DNA of 51,280 nt from assembly GCA_016190895.1 (NCBI GenBank), contig JACPPR010000024.1, forward strand, positions 1-51,280. The letters run 5' to 3'. Within the stretch, counting starts at the first letter, position 1, and each line of letters begins with the position of its first letter. The notes under the pieces were generated by a model that made no database searches, had not been told where the DNA came from, and worked only from the letters and a program-made list of their open reading frames with translations. Position numbers and translations under genes: made by a program. This document shows positions 7,889 to 15,216 of this stretch, one piece after another. Source of the DNA: Chloroflexota bacterium (GTDB lineage Bacteria; Chloroflexota; Dehalococcoidia; Dehalococcoidales; UBA2162).

Positions 7889-8437
7889 TTATTTCCTTCC
7901 TTTTGAGTTTTTTACCGGGGGTTCAGTTTCGTTCGATACCAACTCGCGTAATGCCGCCCAGCGAGAGTCCGGTGGCTGGGGCGGGCAACTGCATTGTGCC
8001 TGGTTAAGATTGGCGCCGCAGGTGGGGCATAATCCGGCGCAATCCGGATGACAGAGCGGCTTCATAGGAATAGTCAGCAGGGCATACTGCCGCACCGCTT
8101 CGGTCAAATCCAGGATATTATGCTCATCGATGGTAAATGAAGCGGGGTCATCGGGCGGGGCTAGCGGAGCGCCGGTGACCATATCTATAGTAGGAAAATA
8201 CTCCTCTTCGATATTGAGTGCAAGGGGACACTTGAAGACATTCAAACAACGGCTGCAGGTAAGCTCACTCTCAGTTTTGATTGTCCCTTTGACAAGGATA
8301 CCGTGGTCGGTACGCATCAGCCTGGCCGTCCCCTGTAACGGGTAGTTACAGCCATCTATTTCAACGACCTGGTTTATTTCGTAATTACGCACCGACCCAA
8401 TCGGCGCTTTAAGTAACTGGGATACGTTTATTTGCAC
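7889..8437 (-). CDS. YceD family (DUF177) protein
   Basis: This 182-aa protein belongs to the YceD/DUF177 family, encoded just before rpmF in most bacteria and implicated in 23S rRNA metabolism in plants and E. coli. The CSRC pair (about residue 60) and the CHPDCAGLCPTCGANLNQ region (about 134-151) form the zinc-ribbon-like parts typical of the family. Start is GTG 8437 with no clear Shine-Dalgarno sequence. It is the first gene of the fab cluster. Confidence 0.88.
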   Translation of the reverse strand: MQINVSQLLKAPIGSVRNYEINQVVEIDGCNYPLQGTARLMRTDHGILVKGTIKTESELTCSRCLNVFKCPLALNIEEEYFPTIDMVTGAPLAPPDDPASFTIDEHNILDLTEAVRQYALLTIPMKPLCHPDCAGLCPTCGANLNQAQCSCPPQPPDSRWAALRELVSNETEPPVKNSKGRK

Positions 8438-8574
8438 TGTAGTCGTCCATTTAACAAAGGTTTAAGTTGAGCTTAAAAAAACATGGGTTCTTGCCAATAG
8501 CTTCACCTGTTTGCCAAGCTATTATATGCTGAGCTAGATAGGCGCGTCAATCTTAAGCGAAGCGAGTTTCCCGC

Positions 8575-8665
8575 GAAATGTCCAAATCCCTCTCGCTCTC
8601 CCTTTATTAAAGGGAGATGCCTGGCTCCTCCCCCTTTGGCAAAGGGGGACTGAGGGGGATTTTGA
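8575..8665. repeat. Double hairpin repeat (CTCCCTTT and CCCCCTTT)
   Basis: Two hairpins in tandem: CTCCCTTTATTAAAGGGAG and CCCCCTTTGGCAAAGGGGG, flanked by AAATCCCTC and GGGGGATTT. It occupies the 480-bp gap between yceD and the 65-aa gene. The rest of that gap (8440-8574, 8666-8860) shows no gene. Confidence 0.55.
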
Positions 8666-8861
8666 GTTAACATTCCCTGGTTTTGCAGAAGACTCGACTC
8701 ACGTGACATTACCACCGAAGGGTATTTGGAAGAACTCCGAGGGAATAGCGGAAGTTTTCATATCGAGGTCACAGTAGAGTAGCTGGTCGCCCTAAAAACA
8801 AACAAACCTCTCCTTCGAGAGGTAAGACTGTCAAAAACCACTCTTCTGTTAAATTAGACCT

Positions 8862-8893
8862 CAATCGGCCCCGATTGAGGTCGGGGCCGATTT
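8862..8893 (-). terminator. Hairpin after the 65-aa gene
   Basis: CCTCAATCGG-CC-CCGATTGAGG is a perfect 10-bp stem; an alternative fold pairs CGGCCCCGA with TCGGGGCCG. It lies just downstream of the minus-strand 65-aa gene. There is no strong T run on that strand, so its role as terminator is only likely. Confidence 0.4.
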
Positions 8894-8916
8894 GTAAGCC
8901 TTAAGTTTGCAGGGTA

Positions 8917-9114
8917 TTACCCGGCGCACTCATCGAGGAAGGTCTGCTGGGGCCGCTTCGGTTTAGGAGCAGCGCCCGGAACAGTAGCTTCCAGCTTCTT
9001 GATTTCGTCCTCAAGCGTGCTAATCAGCGTTGCGCTGATGCCCGGCTGAGAACGACGCTTCGCGAGGTCCTCTTTCTTTACTTTGATCAGCTCCAGGGTT
9101 TCAGCTTCGGTCAT
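8917..9114 (-). CDS. Small protein of unknown function (65 aa)
   Basis: I do not recognise this protein. From ATG 9114 it reads MTEAETLELIKVKKEDLAKR, then a helical, probably coiled-coil stretch ending KLEATVPG, a Pro/Lys-rich linker (APKPKRP) and FLDECAG. The track begins six codons earlier at 9132, but the bases that would encode M-K-E-V are AAGGAGGTGG, a near-perfect Shine-Dalgarno sequence five bases before ATG 9114. The real start is therefore internal. That strong ribosome-binding site supports a well-expressed gene. It is transcribed divergently from the AOR gene. Confidence 0.7.
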   Translation of the reverse strand: MTEAETLELIKVKKEDLAKRRSQPGISATLISTLEDEIKKLEATVPGAAPKPKRPQQTFLDECAG

Positions 9115-9214
9115 ATGAACCACCTCCTTCATTTGTTATTACTTTAGCATAAGGCTAAAAAGTTGTCAAGTATTTTGTTTACTTTTGGTTGACTTTCGTG
9201 CCTGTTCTGTCACT

Positions 9215-9244
9215 TTGACAGGAGGTTATTTCAAAGGATAAAAT
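9215..9244 (+). promoter_or_regulatory. Promoter of the AOR gene
   Basis: TTGACA (9215-9220), an 18-base spacer and TAAAAT (9239-9244), about 35 bases before the AOR start codon, which has AGGAGG six bases upstream. Confidence 0.6.
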
Positions 9245-9279
9245 GAGGTGTCATTAGGAACATATTAATAGGAGGAGAG

Positions 9280-11139
9280 ATGATTTCAGGTTACATGGGG
9301 AAAATGCTATTCGTGAACCTTTCCACGGGGGAGGTAAGCGAGGAAACGCCAGACGAAGGCCTTTACCGCGATTTTATGGGCGGGCCTGGTATCGGAGCAA
9401 AAATTCTTTATGACCGCATGAAGGGTGGGGTAGACCCGCTGGGGCCGGATAATATACTCGGCTTTGTTACCGGGCCTCTAACAGGCTCGCCGGCAAACAC
9501 GGGCGCCCGCTATACGGTGGTCTGCAAATCACCGCTCACCGGAGGCTGGGGGGACGCCAATTCCGGCGGTATCTTCGGACCCACCCTGAAGTTTGCCGGC
9601 TATGACGCTGTTTTCTTCACTGGCATATCCCCCAAACCTGTTTATCTCGCCATAGAGAATGGCAAGGCTGAGATAAGAGACGCCGTTCACCTCTGGGGCA
9701 AGGACGCCTACGAGACCGAGGCTATGCTGCGAGAGGAGATGGGCAAGGGCACCGAGGTCGCCTGCATTGGCCCTTCAGGGGAGACTGTCTCACTGATTTC
9801 CTGTGTTATTACTGAAAAAGGCGCGGCTGCCGGCCGTTCCGGAGTCGGGGCGGTGATGGGTTCCAAGAGACTCAAGGCGGTGGCAGTCAAGGGAGACCAG
9901 AAAGTCCCCATCGCCGACCTTGACCGCGCCAATAAGCTGCGGACGGAGCACATACAGCAAATGAAGCAGCCCGGGCAGGGGCCGCAGGGCAGCATGTCAT
10001 TCCTGGAGCGATTTCATACTTACGGCACCGGCGGGATGGCCGGCCGTTCGGCTCAAAGCGGAGATTCGCCGGTAAAGAATTGGGCCGGCGTCGGCATCAT
10101 CGATTTTCCCGATGTCAAGCCGTTCGATGGCGATAACGTCATCGCCAACCTGGATAAGCGCGTCGCCTGCTGGCACTGTCCCATCGGTTGCCAGGCGTCG
10201 CTCAAGGATGGCAAAGGCGATTACAACTATCCGGCGGGAACTCGGCGTCCTGAATATGAGACGCTGTCCTCGTTCGGCTCTATGTGTCTGAACAATGACA
10301 TCGAGGCCATCGCCATGGCTAACCACATTTGTAACAGCTATGGGCTGGATACTATCTCGGCGGGCACGGTTATCGCTTTCGCTATGGAGCTGTACGAAAA
10401 TCGCATCATCACCAGGAGAGATACCGACGGCATCGACCTCAGGTGGGGCAACGGGAGAGCCATGGTAGATATGACCTGGAAAGTTGCCAAGCGAGAAGGC
10501 TTCGGCGATATCCTGGCTGATGGCGTGAAGGCAGCCGCCGAGAAAATCGGCAAGGGGGCTGAGAAATATGCCGTGCACGCCGGCGGCTCCGAGATTGGCA
10601 TGCACGACCCGAAGCTGATTGGCGGCATGGGCGGTGGGGGTGGTTCGGCAGCGCGTTACCAGATGGATGCCACCCCGGGCCGACATACGGCCGGCTTTGG
10701 GCCGAGCAGTTTCCGGAACCATGTCGTTAACGCAGCCGGAGTTTGCTTCTTCGGTACTTTCGGGGGAAGGCCGGGCGCCACCGATTTTGTAACGGAACAG
10801 CTTGCGGCCGTGACCGGCCTGAAGCGCTCGACTGACGAGTTACTGAAGTGCGGCGAGAGAATCGCCAACATCAGGCACGTCTTCAATCTGCGGGAAGGCA
10901 TCAATCCCCTGAAGGTTTACGTCCATCCCAGGATGATAGGCGACCCGCCTCAGACAGAGGGACCGTTGAAAGGCGTGAGGGCTGACATCGAGGCGCAAAA
11001 CTACTGGAATCTGGGGCAATTGGACTGGGACAGAATAACCACCAAACCGAGCAAGAAGAAGCTACTGGAGCTTGGCCTTAACAAGGTGGCTGATGAGCTT
11101 TGGCCCCCTGCACCCCCGCCCGGACCGAGGCCGGGGTAA
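9280..11139 (+). CDS. Tungsten-type aldehyde:ferredoxin oxidoreductase
   Basis: A 619-aa enzyme of the AOR family, which oxidises aldehydes to acids with ferredoxin using a bis-pterin tungsten (or molybdenum) centre and one [4Fe-4S] cluster. The N-terminal half holds GGPGIGAKILYD and GARYTVVCKSPLTGGWGDAN, pterin-binding segments of the family. The cluster ligands are the CX2CX3C in CWHCPIGC (from Cys297) and a distal cysteine near residue 489 in AAGVCFFGTF. Length is typical. The C-terminus is Pro-rich (PPAPPPGPRPG). A MoaD-like carrier gene 500 bp downstream could supply pterin sulfur. The physiological aldehyde is unknown. Confidence 0.9.
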   Translation: MISGYMGKMLFVNLSTGEVSEETPDEGLYRDFMGGPGIGAKILYDRMKGGVDPLGPDNILGFVTGPLTGSPANTGARYTVVCKSPLTGGWGDANSGGIFGPTLKFAGYDAVFFTGISPKPVYLAIENGKAEIRDAVHLWGKDAYETEAMLREEMGKGTEVACIGPSGETVSLISCVITEKGAAAGRSGVGAVMGSKRLKAVAVKGDQKVPIADLDRANKLRTEHIQQMKQPGQGPQGSMSFLERFHTYGTGGMAGRSAQSGDSPVKNWAGVGIIDFPDVKPFDGDNVIANLDKRVACWHCPIGCQASLKDGKGDYNYPAGTRRPEYETLSSFGSMCLNNDIEAIAMANHICNSYGLDTISAGTVIAFAMELYENRIITRRDTDGIDLRWGNGRAMVDMTWKVAKREGFGDILADGVKAAAEKIGKGAEKYAVHAGGSEIGMHDPKLIGGMGGGGGSAARYQMDATPGRHTAGFGPSSFRNHVVNAAGVCFFGTFGGRPGATDFVTEQLAAVTGLKRSTDELLKCGERIANIRHVFNLREGINPLKVYVHPRMIGDPPQTEGPLKGVRADIEAQNYWNLGQLDWDRITTKPSKKKLLELGLNKVADELWPPAPPPGPRPG

Positions 11140-11160
11140 AGCCGGTTAAAGAGTGTTTGT

Positions 11161-11197
11161 GGTTGGGCTCGCCCCGACATGTCGGGGCGAGCCAACC
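11161..11197. repeat. Long near-perfect palindrome after AOR
   Basis: GGTTGGGCTCGCCCCGACA (11161-11179) pairs with TGTCGGGGCGAGCCAACC (11180-11197) with one bulged G and no loop. It lies 21 bases after the AOR stop and could act as a transcript end or as a mobile REP-like unit. No T run follows. Confidence 0.6.
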
Positions 11198-11199
11198 GG

Positions 11200-11612
11200 C
11201 ATACTCACCAGAACCCTTTCCTCTCCCCTTGCGGGAGAGGACGAGAACTGCCTCGTAGTTGAACAGCGCACTAAGGTGAGGGGGCACAATAATATCACCC
11301 TCACCCTAGTTGGCCCATTTCATTCAGTGCAGGCTTCATCCCTCTCCCGTCGAGGGAGAGGGTAAATTAAGCAATGCTGACGGAGAAAGGAAATAAATCA
11401 GTCTCCTCTCCCCTTGCGGGAGAGGATTAAGCGAGCCACGTATTAGATACGGTGACTGAGGTGAGGGGAAGTAAATTAGTATCACCATCACCCTAGTCGC
11501 TTCATTCACTGCAAGGTTTCAACCTTCCGATTCGTTTCACTCATACGGAATCCCGTAAGAACGGAGTGAATCGGGCTCTCCCGTCAAGGGAGAGGGTAAA
11601 TAAGAAAACTTT
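11200..11612. repeat. Cluster of CTCTCCC/GGGAGAG hairpin repeats
   Basis: At least four CTCTCCC-(CTTGC, GTCGA or GTCAA)-GGGAGAGG hairpins, joined by TGAGGTGAGGGG and CATCACCCTAGT spacers, fill the space between AOR and the MoaD-like gene. The order looks like two nested copies of one ~190-bp unit. No gene is seen. Confidence 0.6.
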
Positions 11613-11636
11613 TCGGCTTTGCAATGACGAAAGAAG

Positions 11637-11933
11637 TTGGTCGTCAATCAGATGATTAAGTGTACTGTGGAGATGTGGGGCTTGCCCCGTGAGGTGAGCG
11701 GGATGCCGGCCGTAGAGGTACAGTTAGAGGCTGATGCCGGACTGAGCGATGTTATTGCTGCCCTCAAGCGCCAAATTCCGGCGCTCGAGGGCAGCGTCAT
11801 TTGCCATGGAGAAAACCGCCTGGAGGATACCTGCGTCTTTAATATCGACGGGCAGTTCTTGCTTGAGGACGAAAAGCTCCGGCTTAAGGACGGCGATTGC
11901 CTCCGCTTGCTCACGCTGGCGACGGGGGGATGA
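11637..11933 (+). CDS. MoaD/ThiS-like ubiquitin-fold sulfur carrier
   Basis: This protein of about 93-98 aa has the beta-grasp pattern and ends in the di-glycine LATGG, needed for adenylation and thiocarboxylation. MoaD-type carriers donate sulfur to molybdopterin. Its position after the tungsten AOR suggests it serves that cofactor (inference). The start is uncertain: TTG 11637 as in the track, or ATG 11652 (MIKCTVEMWG). Neither has a strong Shine-Dalgarno sequence. It is followed by a fold-back repeat. Confidence 0.75.
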   Translation: MVVNQMIKCTVEMWGLPREVSGMPAVEVQLEADAGLSDVIAALKRQIPALEGSVICHGENRLEDTCVFNIDGQFLLEDEKLRLKDGDCLRLLTLATGG

Positions 11934-11939
11934 GCAGGC

Positions 11940-12063
11940 GAAGCACAAATCTCAAAGTTGAAATGCCAAATCAATGCCAAATGACAAAGCCCAAAGTCCA
12001 TATAACTTAGACATTTAGCAATTTGGATTTCATTTGATATTTGGATTTTGGAATTTGAATTTT
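11940..12063. repeat. AAATCCAAAT-type fold-back repeat
   Basis: Left half CAAATCTCAAAG..GCCAAATGACAAAG, right half CATTTGATATTTGGATTTTGG. It is followed directly by the TTGACA box of the next promoter. Confidence 0.55.
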
Positions 12064-12066
12064 TTC

Positions 12067-12095
12067 TTGACAGCCCTTTGCAGGCATAGTAGAAT
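12067..12095 (+). promoter_or_regulatory. Strong promoter of the 12.1-kb leader RNA
   Basis: A consensus TTGACA (12067-12072), exactly 17 bases, then TAGAAT (12090-12095). Transcription would start near 12102, heading toward the terminator at 12265-12303 and the GNAT gene. Confidence 0.7.
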
Positions 12096-12101
12096 AGCCA
12101 T

Positions 12102-12303
12102 CACATTATTGAAGGAGACACGCAAGAGTCCGATGACAAAGAATAGTCTTCAGTCTATGACTATGTGTCGCGCTACGTTCGAAGGTAGTGACGGCCGGGC
12201 TTTGTGCGTCTTCGGCTTCAGGATGACATAAAACAAGTTTAGAAAAACTAAAGAAGAGACCGCAAAGCCCGGGAAATCGAAAAATCCCGGGCTTAATTTT
12301 TTC
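12102..12303 (+). promoter_or_regulatory. Candidate transcription attenuator or small RNA
   Basis: The ~200-nt transcript ends at an intrinsic terminator. CCGGGCTTTGTG (12195-12206) can pair with CGCAAAGCCCGG (12261-12272), sequestering the terminator's 5' arm; this is the layout of an antiterminator/terminator switch. A possible leader peptide of 32 codons (ATG 12133 to TAA 12231) overlaps the antiterminator arm, but the GGAG lies 15 bases before its start. It may control the GNAT gene at 12463 or be a free small RNA. No known riboswitch motif was recognised. Confidence 0.45.
12265..12303 (+). terminator. Intrinsic terminator
   Basis: AAGCCCGGGA (12265-12274) and TCCCGGGCTT (12285-12294) make a perfect 10-bp stem around a 10-nt loop, followed by AATTTTTTC. 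This is the clearest rho-independent terminator in the window. Confidence 0.85.
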
Positions 12304-12462
12304 TTGGAGAATTGACAAGAAGCTGAAGAGGCGGGTTTATCAATACCATACCGACGAAAGTCGGTATCCAGAATAGGCAAAAGAGGCAAGGAGTACCCTG
12401 GATTCCGTGTCAAGCACGGAATGGAATTATCTTACTAATAAAACTCTAAAGGAGGGATTCAA

Positions 12463-12996
12463 ATGTTAAAAGGTCAAAAAGTTCTATTGCGGCCGGTGAG
12501 GAGGTCGGACATCCAGTATTTCCTGAAGTGGTTCAACGACGCGGAGGTCGTGCAGTATGTCGACCAGTGCATGCCGATGACGGAGATGGCCGCGGAGAAG
12601 TGGATAGAGCGGATGGGCACGGAACAGACGCAGGTGTACTTTGTCATCGAGGCCGTCGGAGGTGAAACAACCGGGCCTATCGGGGGCGTGGAGTTGGTCA
12701 ACATCAATCCGAAAGACCACAACGCTATGTTCAGCATCGCCATCGGGGATAAGGACTCCTGGAGCAAGGGCTACGGCACCGAGGCGGGGAGGCTGATTAT
12801 CAAATACGGCTTTGAGCAGCTAAATCTGCACCGAATCGGTTCGGAGGTCCTTGCCTTCAATGAACGCAGCCTGCGGATGCACAGGAGCATCGGCTTCAAA
12901 GAGGAGGGAAGGCGGAGAGAGAGTTGTTTCGGGAACGGGCAGTATCAAGATGAGGTAGTTTTCGGCATCCTGAGGGGGGAGTGGAAAGGACTTTAG
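12463..12996 (+). CDS. GNAT family N-acetyltransferase
   Basis: A 177-aa protein of the RimJ/RimL-like GNAT branch, using acetyl-CoA to acetylate an amine, often a protein N-terminus or a small molecule. It opens GQKVLLRPVRRSDIQ, has the core strand-loop IAIGDKDSWSKGYGTEAGRLI (acetyl-CoA pyrophosphate loop) and ends with HRSIGFKEEGRRRES. Start ATG has AAAGGAGG. It lies downstream of the candidate attenuator, with a repeat-derived spacer (12304-12440) between. The substrate is unknown. Confidence 0.88.
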   Translation: MLKGQKVLLRPVRRSDIQYFLKWFNDAEVVQYVDQCMPMTEMAAEKWIERMGTEQTQVYFVIEAVGGETTGPIGGVELVNINPKDHNAMFSIAIGDKDSWSKGYGTEAGRLIIKYGFEQLNLHRIGSEVLAFNERSLRMHRSIGFKEEGRRRESCFGNGQYQDEVVFGILRGEWKGL

Positions 12997-13008
12997 TAGA
13001 TTAGACGG

Positions 13009-13143
13009 TGTTGTCATGCTGGAGTCCCGACTTGTCGGGACGAAGCATCTCAGTGAAGGGTGGGGACAACTGACCAGGGTTTTACTCCCCCACCCTGAGA
13101 TTCTTCAGGAGTCCTGATGAAACCGGGACTCCTGAAGAATGAC
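13009..13143. repeat. Hairpin repeat ATTCTTCAGGAGTCC
   Basis: ATTCTTCAGGAGTCC (13100-13114) and GGACTCCTGAAGAAT (13126-13140) form a perfect 15-bp stem; a second hairpin, GTCCCGACTTGTCGGGAC, lies at about 13024. It separates the converging GNAT and methyltransferase genes and could end both transcripts. Confidence 0.6.
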
Positions 13144-13181
13144 ACGTCCAAGCATGACTATTAAGGGGCAGGAAAGCGTTT

Positions 13182-13940
13182 TTACCGGGGCTTCTCACAG
13201 ATAAAAAAGCCCCGATTGGAATATCTGGTTAGTGGGCGTAATCCTTTTCGTTGGTCGTGGGCGTAGGACCGAACCTCGATAAAACCGGCGTTTTCCAAGG
13301 CGGACAGTATTTCGGAATGGGAATAACATCTCTGGCTAAGTGTCAGGTCGGAGCGCCACCAGGCATTGTCTTCAAGGCGAAAGATGGTGAAATCGATTGC
13401 GCCGATACGTTGCTTCGAATCATATCTGTTTGGAAAGATGCAGACATGGTCGTCTTCGATAATGGCATAATGGCCCTTCCAATTGGTAACGTATCCATGC
13501 TCCAGATTCATATCGAACAGGAAAATCCCGCCGGGCTTGAGACATTTGTGGACGCTCCTGAAGACCTCGGTCAGTTCCTCGATTGTCATAACGTGGTTCA
13601 GACTATCGAACATAGAGGCGACGGCGTCGTACTTTTTGGGTAATCTAAAAGTGCGGGCATCATCCAAAATGAATTGAGCGGCAGAGGCGTTCTCCCTGGC
13701 GAATTTTAGCATTTCTCCGGAACCATCTAGTCCGGTTACCGCATATCCTCGCACGGATAGCTCTTGCGCCAGTTGCCCGGTGCCGCAGCATAAATCCAAT
13801 ATACGGGCATTCCCCGGTACTTTAGGCAGCACTAGCTCATCAAGAACGGCGAGCGCTTTCGGGGTAAAATGGCTGCCCCAGTGCTTGTTATACACCCAGG
13901 CGAAGCGGTCATAATCTGAATATGTGTTTGCAGATTTCAT
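13182..13940 (-). CDS. Class I SAM-dependent methyltransferase
   Basis: A 252-aa soluble methyltransferase. It has the SAM motif ILDLCCGTGQLA (about residues 50-60), the acidic end of strand 2 in GLDGSGEML, and motif II with VASMFDSLNHV. A mixed beta domain follows (QRIGAIDFTIFRLED). Start ATG 13940 is preferred over the track's TTG 13949. The substrate is unknown; the closest style is the YdaC/UbiE-like small-molecule group. It is last in a minus-strand pair with the hemerythrin-like gene, 74 bases apart. Confidence 0.85.
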   Translation of the reverse strand: MKSANTYSDYDRFAWVYNKHWGSHFTPKALAVLDELVLPKVPGNARILDLCCGTGQLAQELSVRGYAVTGLDGSGEMLKFARENASAAQFILDDARTFRLPKKYDAVASMFDSLNHVMTIEELTEVFRSVHKCLKPGGIFLFDMNLEHGYVTNWKGHYAIIEDDHVCIFPNRYDSKQRIGAIDFTIFRLEDNAWWRSDLTLSQRCYSHSEILSALENAGFIEVRSYAHDQRKGLRPLTRYSNRGFFICEKPR

Positions 13941-14014
13941 GGTTCTCAAATAGTGCCCAGAGTAGAGGTGAGGGGTTACTAAACAATCTCCTTGGCATAA
14001 TCTTATTCGCGGAG

Positions 14015-14494
14015 TTAAGATTTCTTGCCCGAAGCTACCATGATATCAATCAAGGCATCTTCGCTGGCCATGTGTTTCATCACCATCCCGATGATTCCGT
14101 AAAAAATATTCTGGATGATGACGCTGGCTTCGCGGAGTTGCTCCCGGCTGGCATTTTCCGGAAGCGCTTCGCCGATGGCTTTGATGGATTGCTCGAGTGC
14201 CTGCACTATTTCATCGTGCTGTGATTTCAATGCTCTGGCAATTTTGCCAGTCTGGCGCTCAAGCAAGAGCTTGGTCTCTTTCCTTATATGGGATGCGGCC
14301 GATTCCCCGAGATAGACAAGCGCGTCGTGGATGGTGAACAGTCTGTCCCGCAGCTCGCCCAGTTTCTCCTCCGGCGCCATGGTCAGCATTTCATCTATGC
14401 CGCCGATGGCGCTATACACCTGCCCCACCTTTCGGCGAAAGTTCTCGTGCTCCATTTTCAGGTTGGAGACGCCACGCGGCCTAGCATCCGGCAT
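14015..14494 (-). CDS. Hemerythrin HHE-like four-helix protein
   Basis: A 159-aa all-helical protein. Candidate iron ligands are spaced as in hemerythrin HHE domains: His16 in MEHENF, His56 in TIHDAL, His69 in SHIRKET, His93 in SQHDEI, and a late His/Asp pair in KHMASED. Such proteins bind a di-iron centre and sense or buffer oxygen or nitric oxide, fitting an anaerobe. Start ATG follows GGAG by six bases. It is upstream of the methyltransferase and divergent from the DUF2231-like gene. Confidence 0.65.
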   Translation of the reverse strand: MPDARPRGVSNLKMEHENFRRKVGQVYSAIGGIDEMLTMAPEEKLGELRDRLFTIHDALVYLGESAASHIRKETKLLLERQTGKIARALKSQHDEIVQALEQSIKAIGEALPENASREQLREASVIIQNIFYGIIGMVMKHMASEDALIDIMVASGKKS

Positions 14495-14603
14495 ACTCAG
14501 CTCCAGACGAACAAATTCCGTTCAAACACTTTTCCTCTTTCGGTACCACTTATATCTTAGCACGATTTCCGACCTGACGGCGCCTCTTGCTTTTTCGTTG
14601 TTA

Positions 14604-14612
14604 TGCTATACT
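14604..14612 (+). promoter_or_regulatory. Extended -10 promoter TGCTATACT
   Basis: TGCTATACT (14604-14612) has the TGN extension and no convincing -35. Transcription would start near 14619, ruling out the ORF-track start at 14587 for the DUF2231-like gene. Confidence 0.5.
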
Positions 14613-14679
14613 GAATTTACAGCACCCTTTCGGTACAGCGTGCTTCTGGCTAATGGTCAATCCGGAGGGCACGACGAGC

Positions 14680-15123
14680 GTGAACAGACCAACAGGCAGC
14701 GTCCGGCAGATATATAAGTTCCATTGGCACGTCTTGTTCACCCACTTCCCTGTTTCTTTTCTTATGGTGGCCTTTGGCTTCCACCTGCTGGATATAGGGT
14801 TCGCTCCATCAGGCTTTTGGCTGGCCACAGATATCGTATTCATTGCCGCCGTCCTGACACTGGTGCCCGTTGCGCTGACCGGGTGGGTCACATGGAAAGG
14901 GGCTTACAGGGGGGCCAAAATCAGGCTGTTCCAGATAAAAATCGCCGTCTCCTGGGCAATGTTCGCCATCGGTATCCCGCTGGCTGTCTGGCGGACAGCG
15001 CTGCTTGTCGGGGGCACTGGAGACGCAGGCTCATTTCATTGGGTGTACCTGGCGGGTAATGCGCTGCTGATTGTCGGAGCGGTTATCGAGGGCTATTACG
15101 GAGGGCGGCTCAGTCACCGGTAA
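14680..15123 (+). CDS. DUF2231-like small membrane protein
   Basis: About 147 aa with four predicted transmembrane helices. It has the pattern of DUF2231 proteins: FHWHVLFTHFPVSFLMVAF at the first helix (HxxxxHFP motif), then ALTGWVTWKGAYRGA before helix 3. Function is unknown, although relatives are often near redox or heme genes. Two starts fit below the promoter: GTG 14680 with GGAGG 11 bases upstream, or ATG 14653 without a Shine-Dalgarno sequence. The track start at 14587 lies upstream of the promoter. Confidence 0.75.
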   Translation: MNRPTGSVRQIYKFHWHVLFTHFPVSFLMVAFGFHLLDIGFAPSGFWLATDIVFIAAVLTLVPVALTGWVTWKGAYRGAKIRLFQIKIAVSWAMFAIGIPLAVWRTALLVGGTGDAGSFHWVYLAGNALLIVGAVIEGYYGGRLSHR

Positions 15124-15216
15124 GGTTTTACCGACAATTTCTTAGCCGTAACAGATTATCTTTCGTTATTGCACAGGCGGGGACGCCCCGTATCAAAGTA
15201 AGGGGCAAGCTTTGTG

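Noticed and set aside
9997-10722. 241-aa minus-strand ORF inside the AOR gene
   Set aside because: It lies wholly inside a well-supported gene on the other strand, in GC-rich codons, and has no recognisable domain or ribosome-binding site. A shadow.
12034-12231. 65-aa ORF as a protein gene
   Set aside because: Its first half precedes and covers the promoter and a fold-back repeat; only a 32-codon piece after the promoter could be translated, and its ribosome-binding site is poorly spaced.
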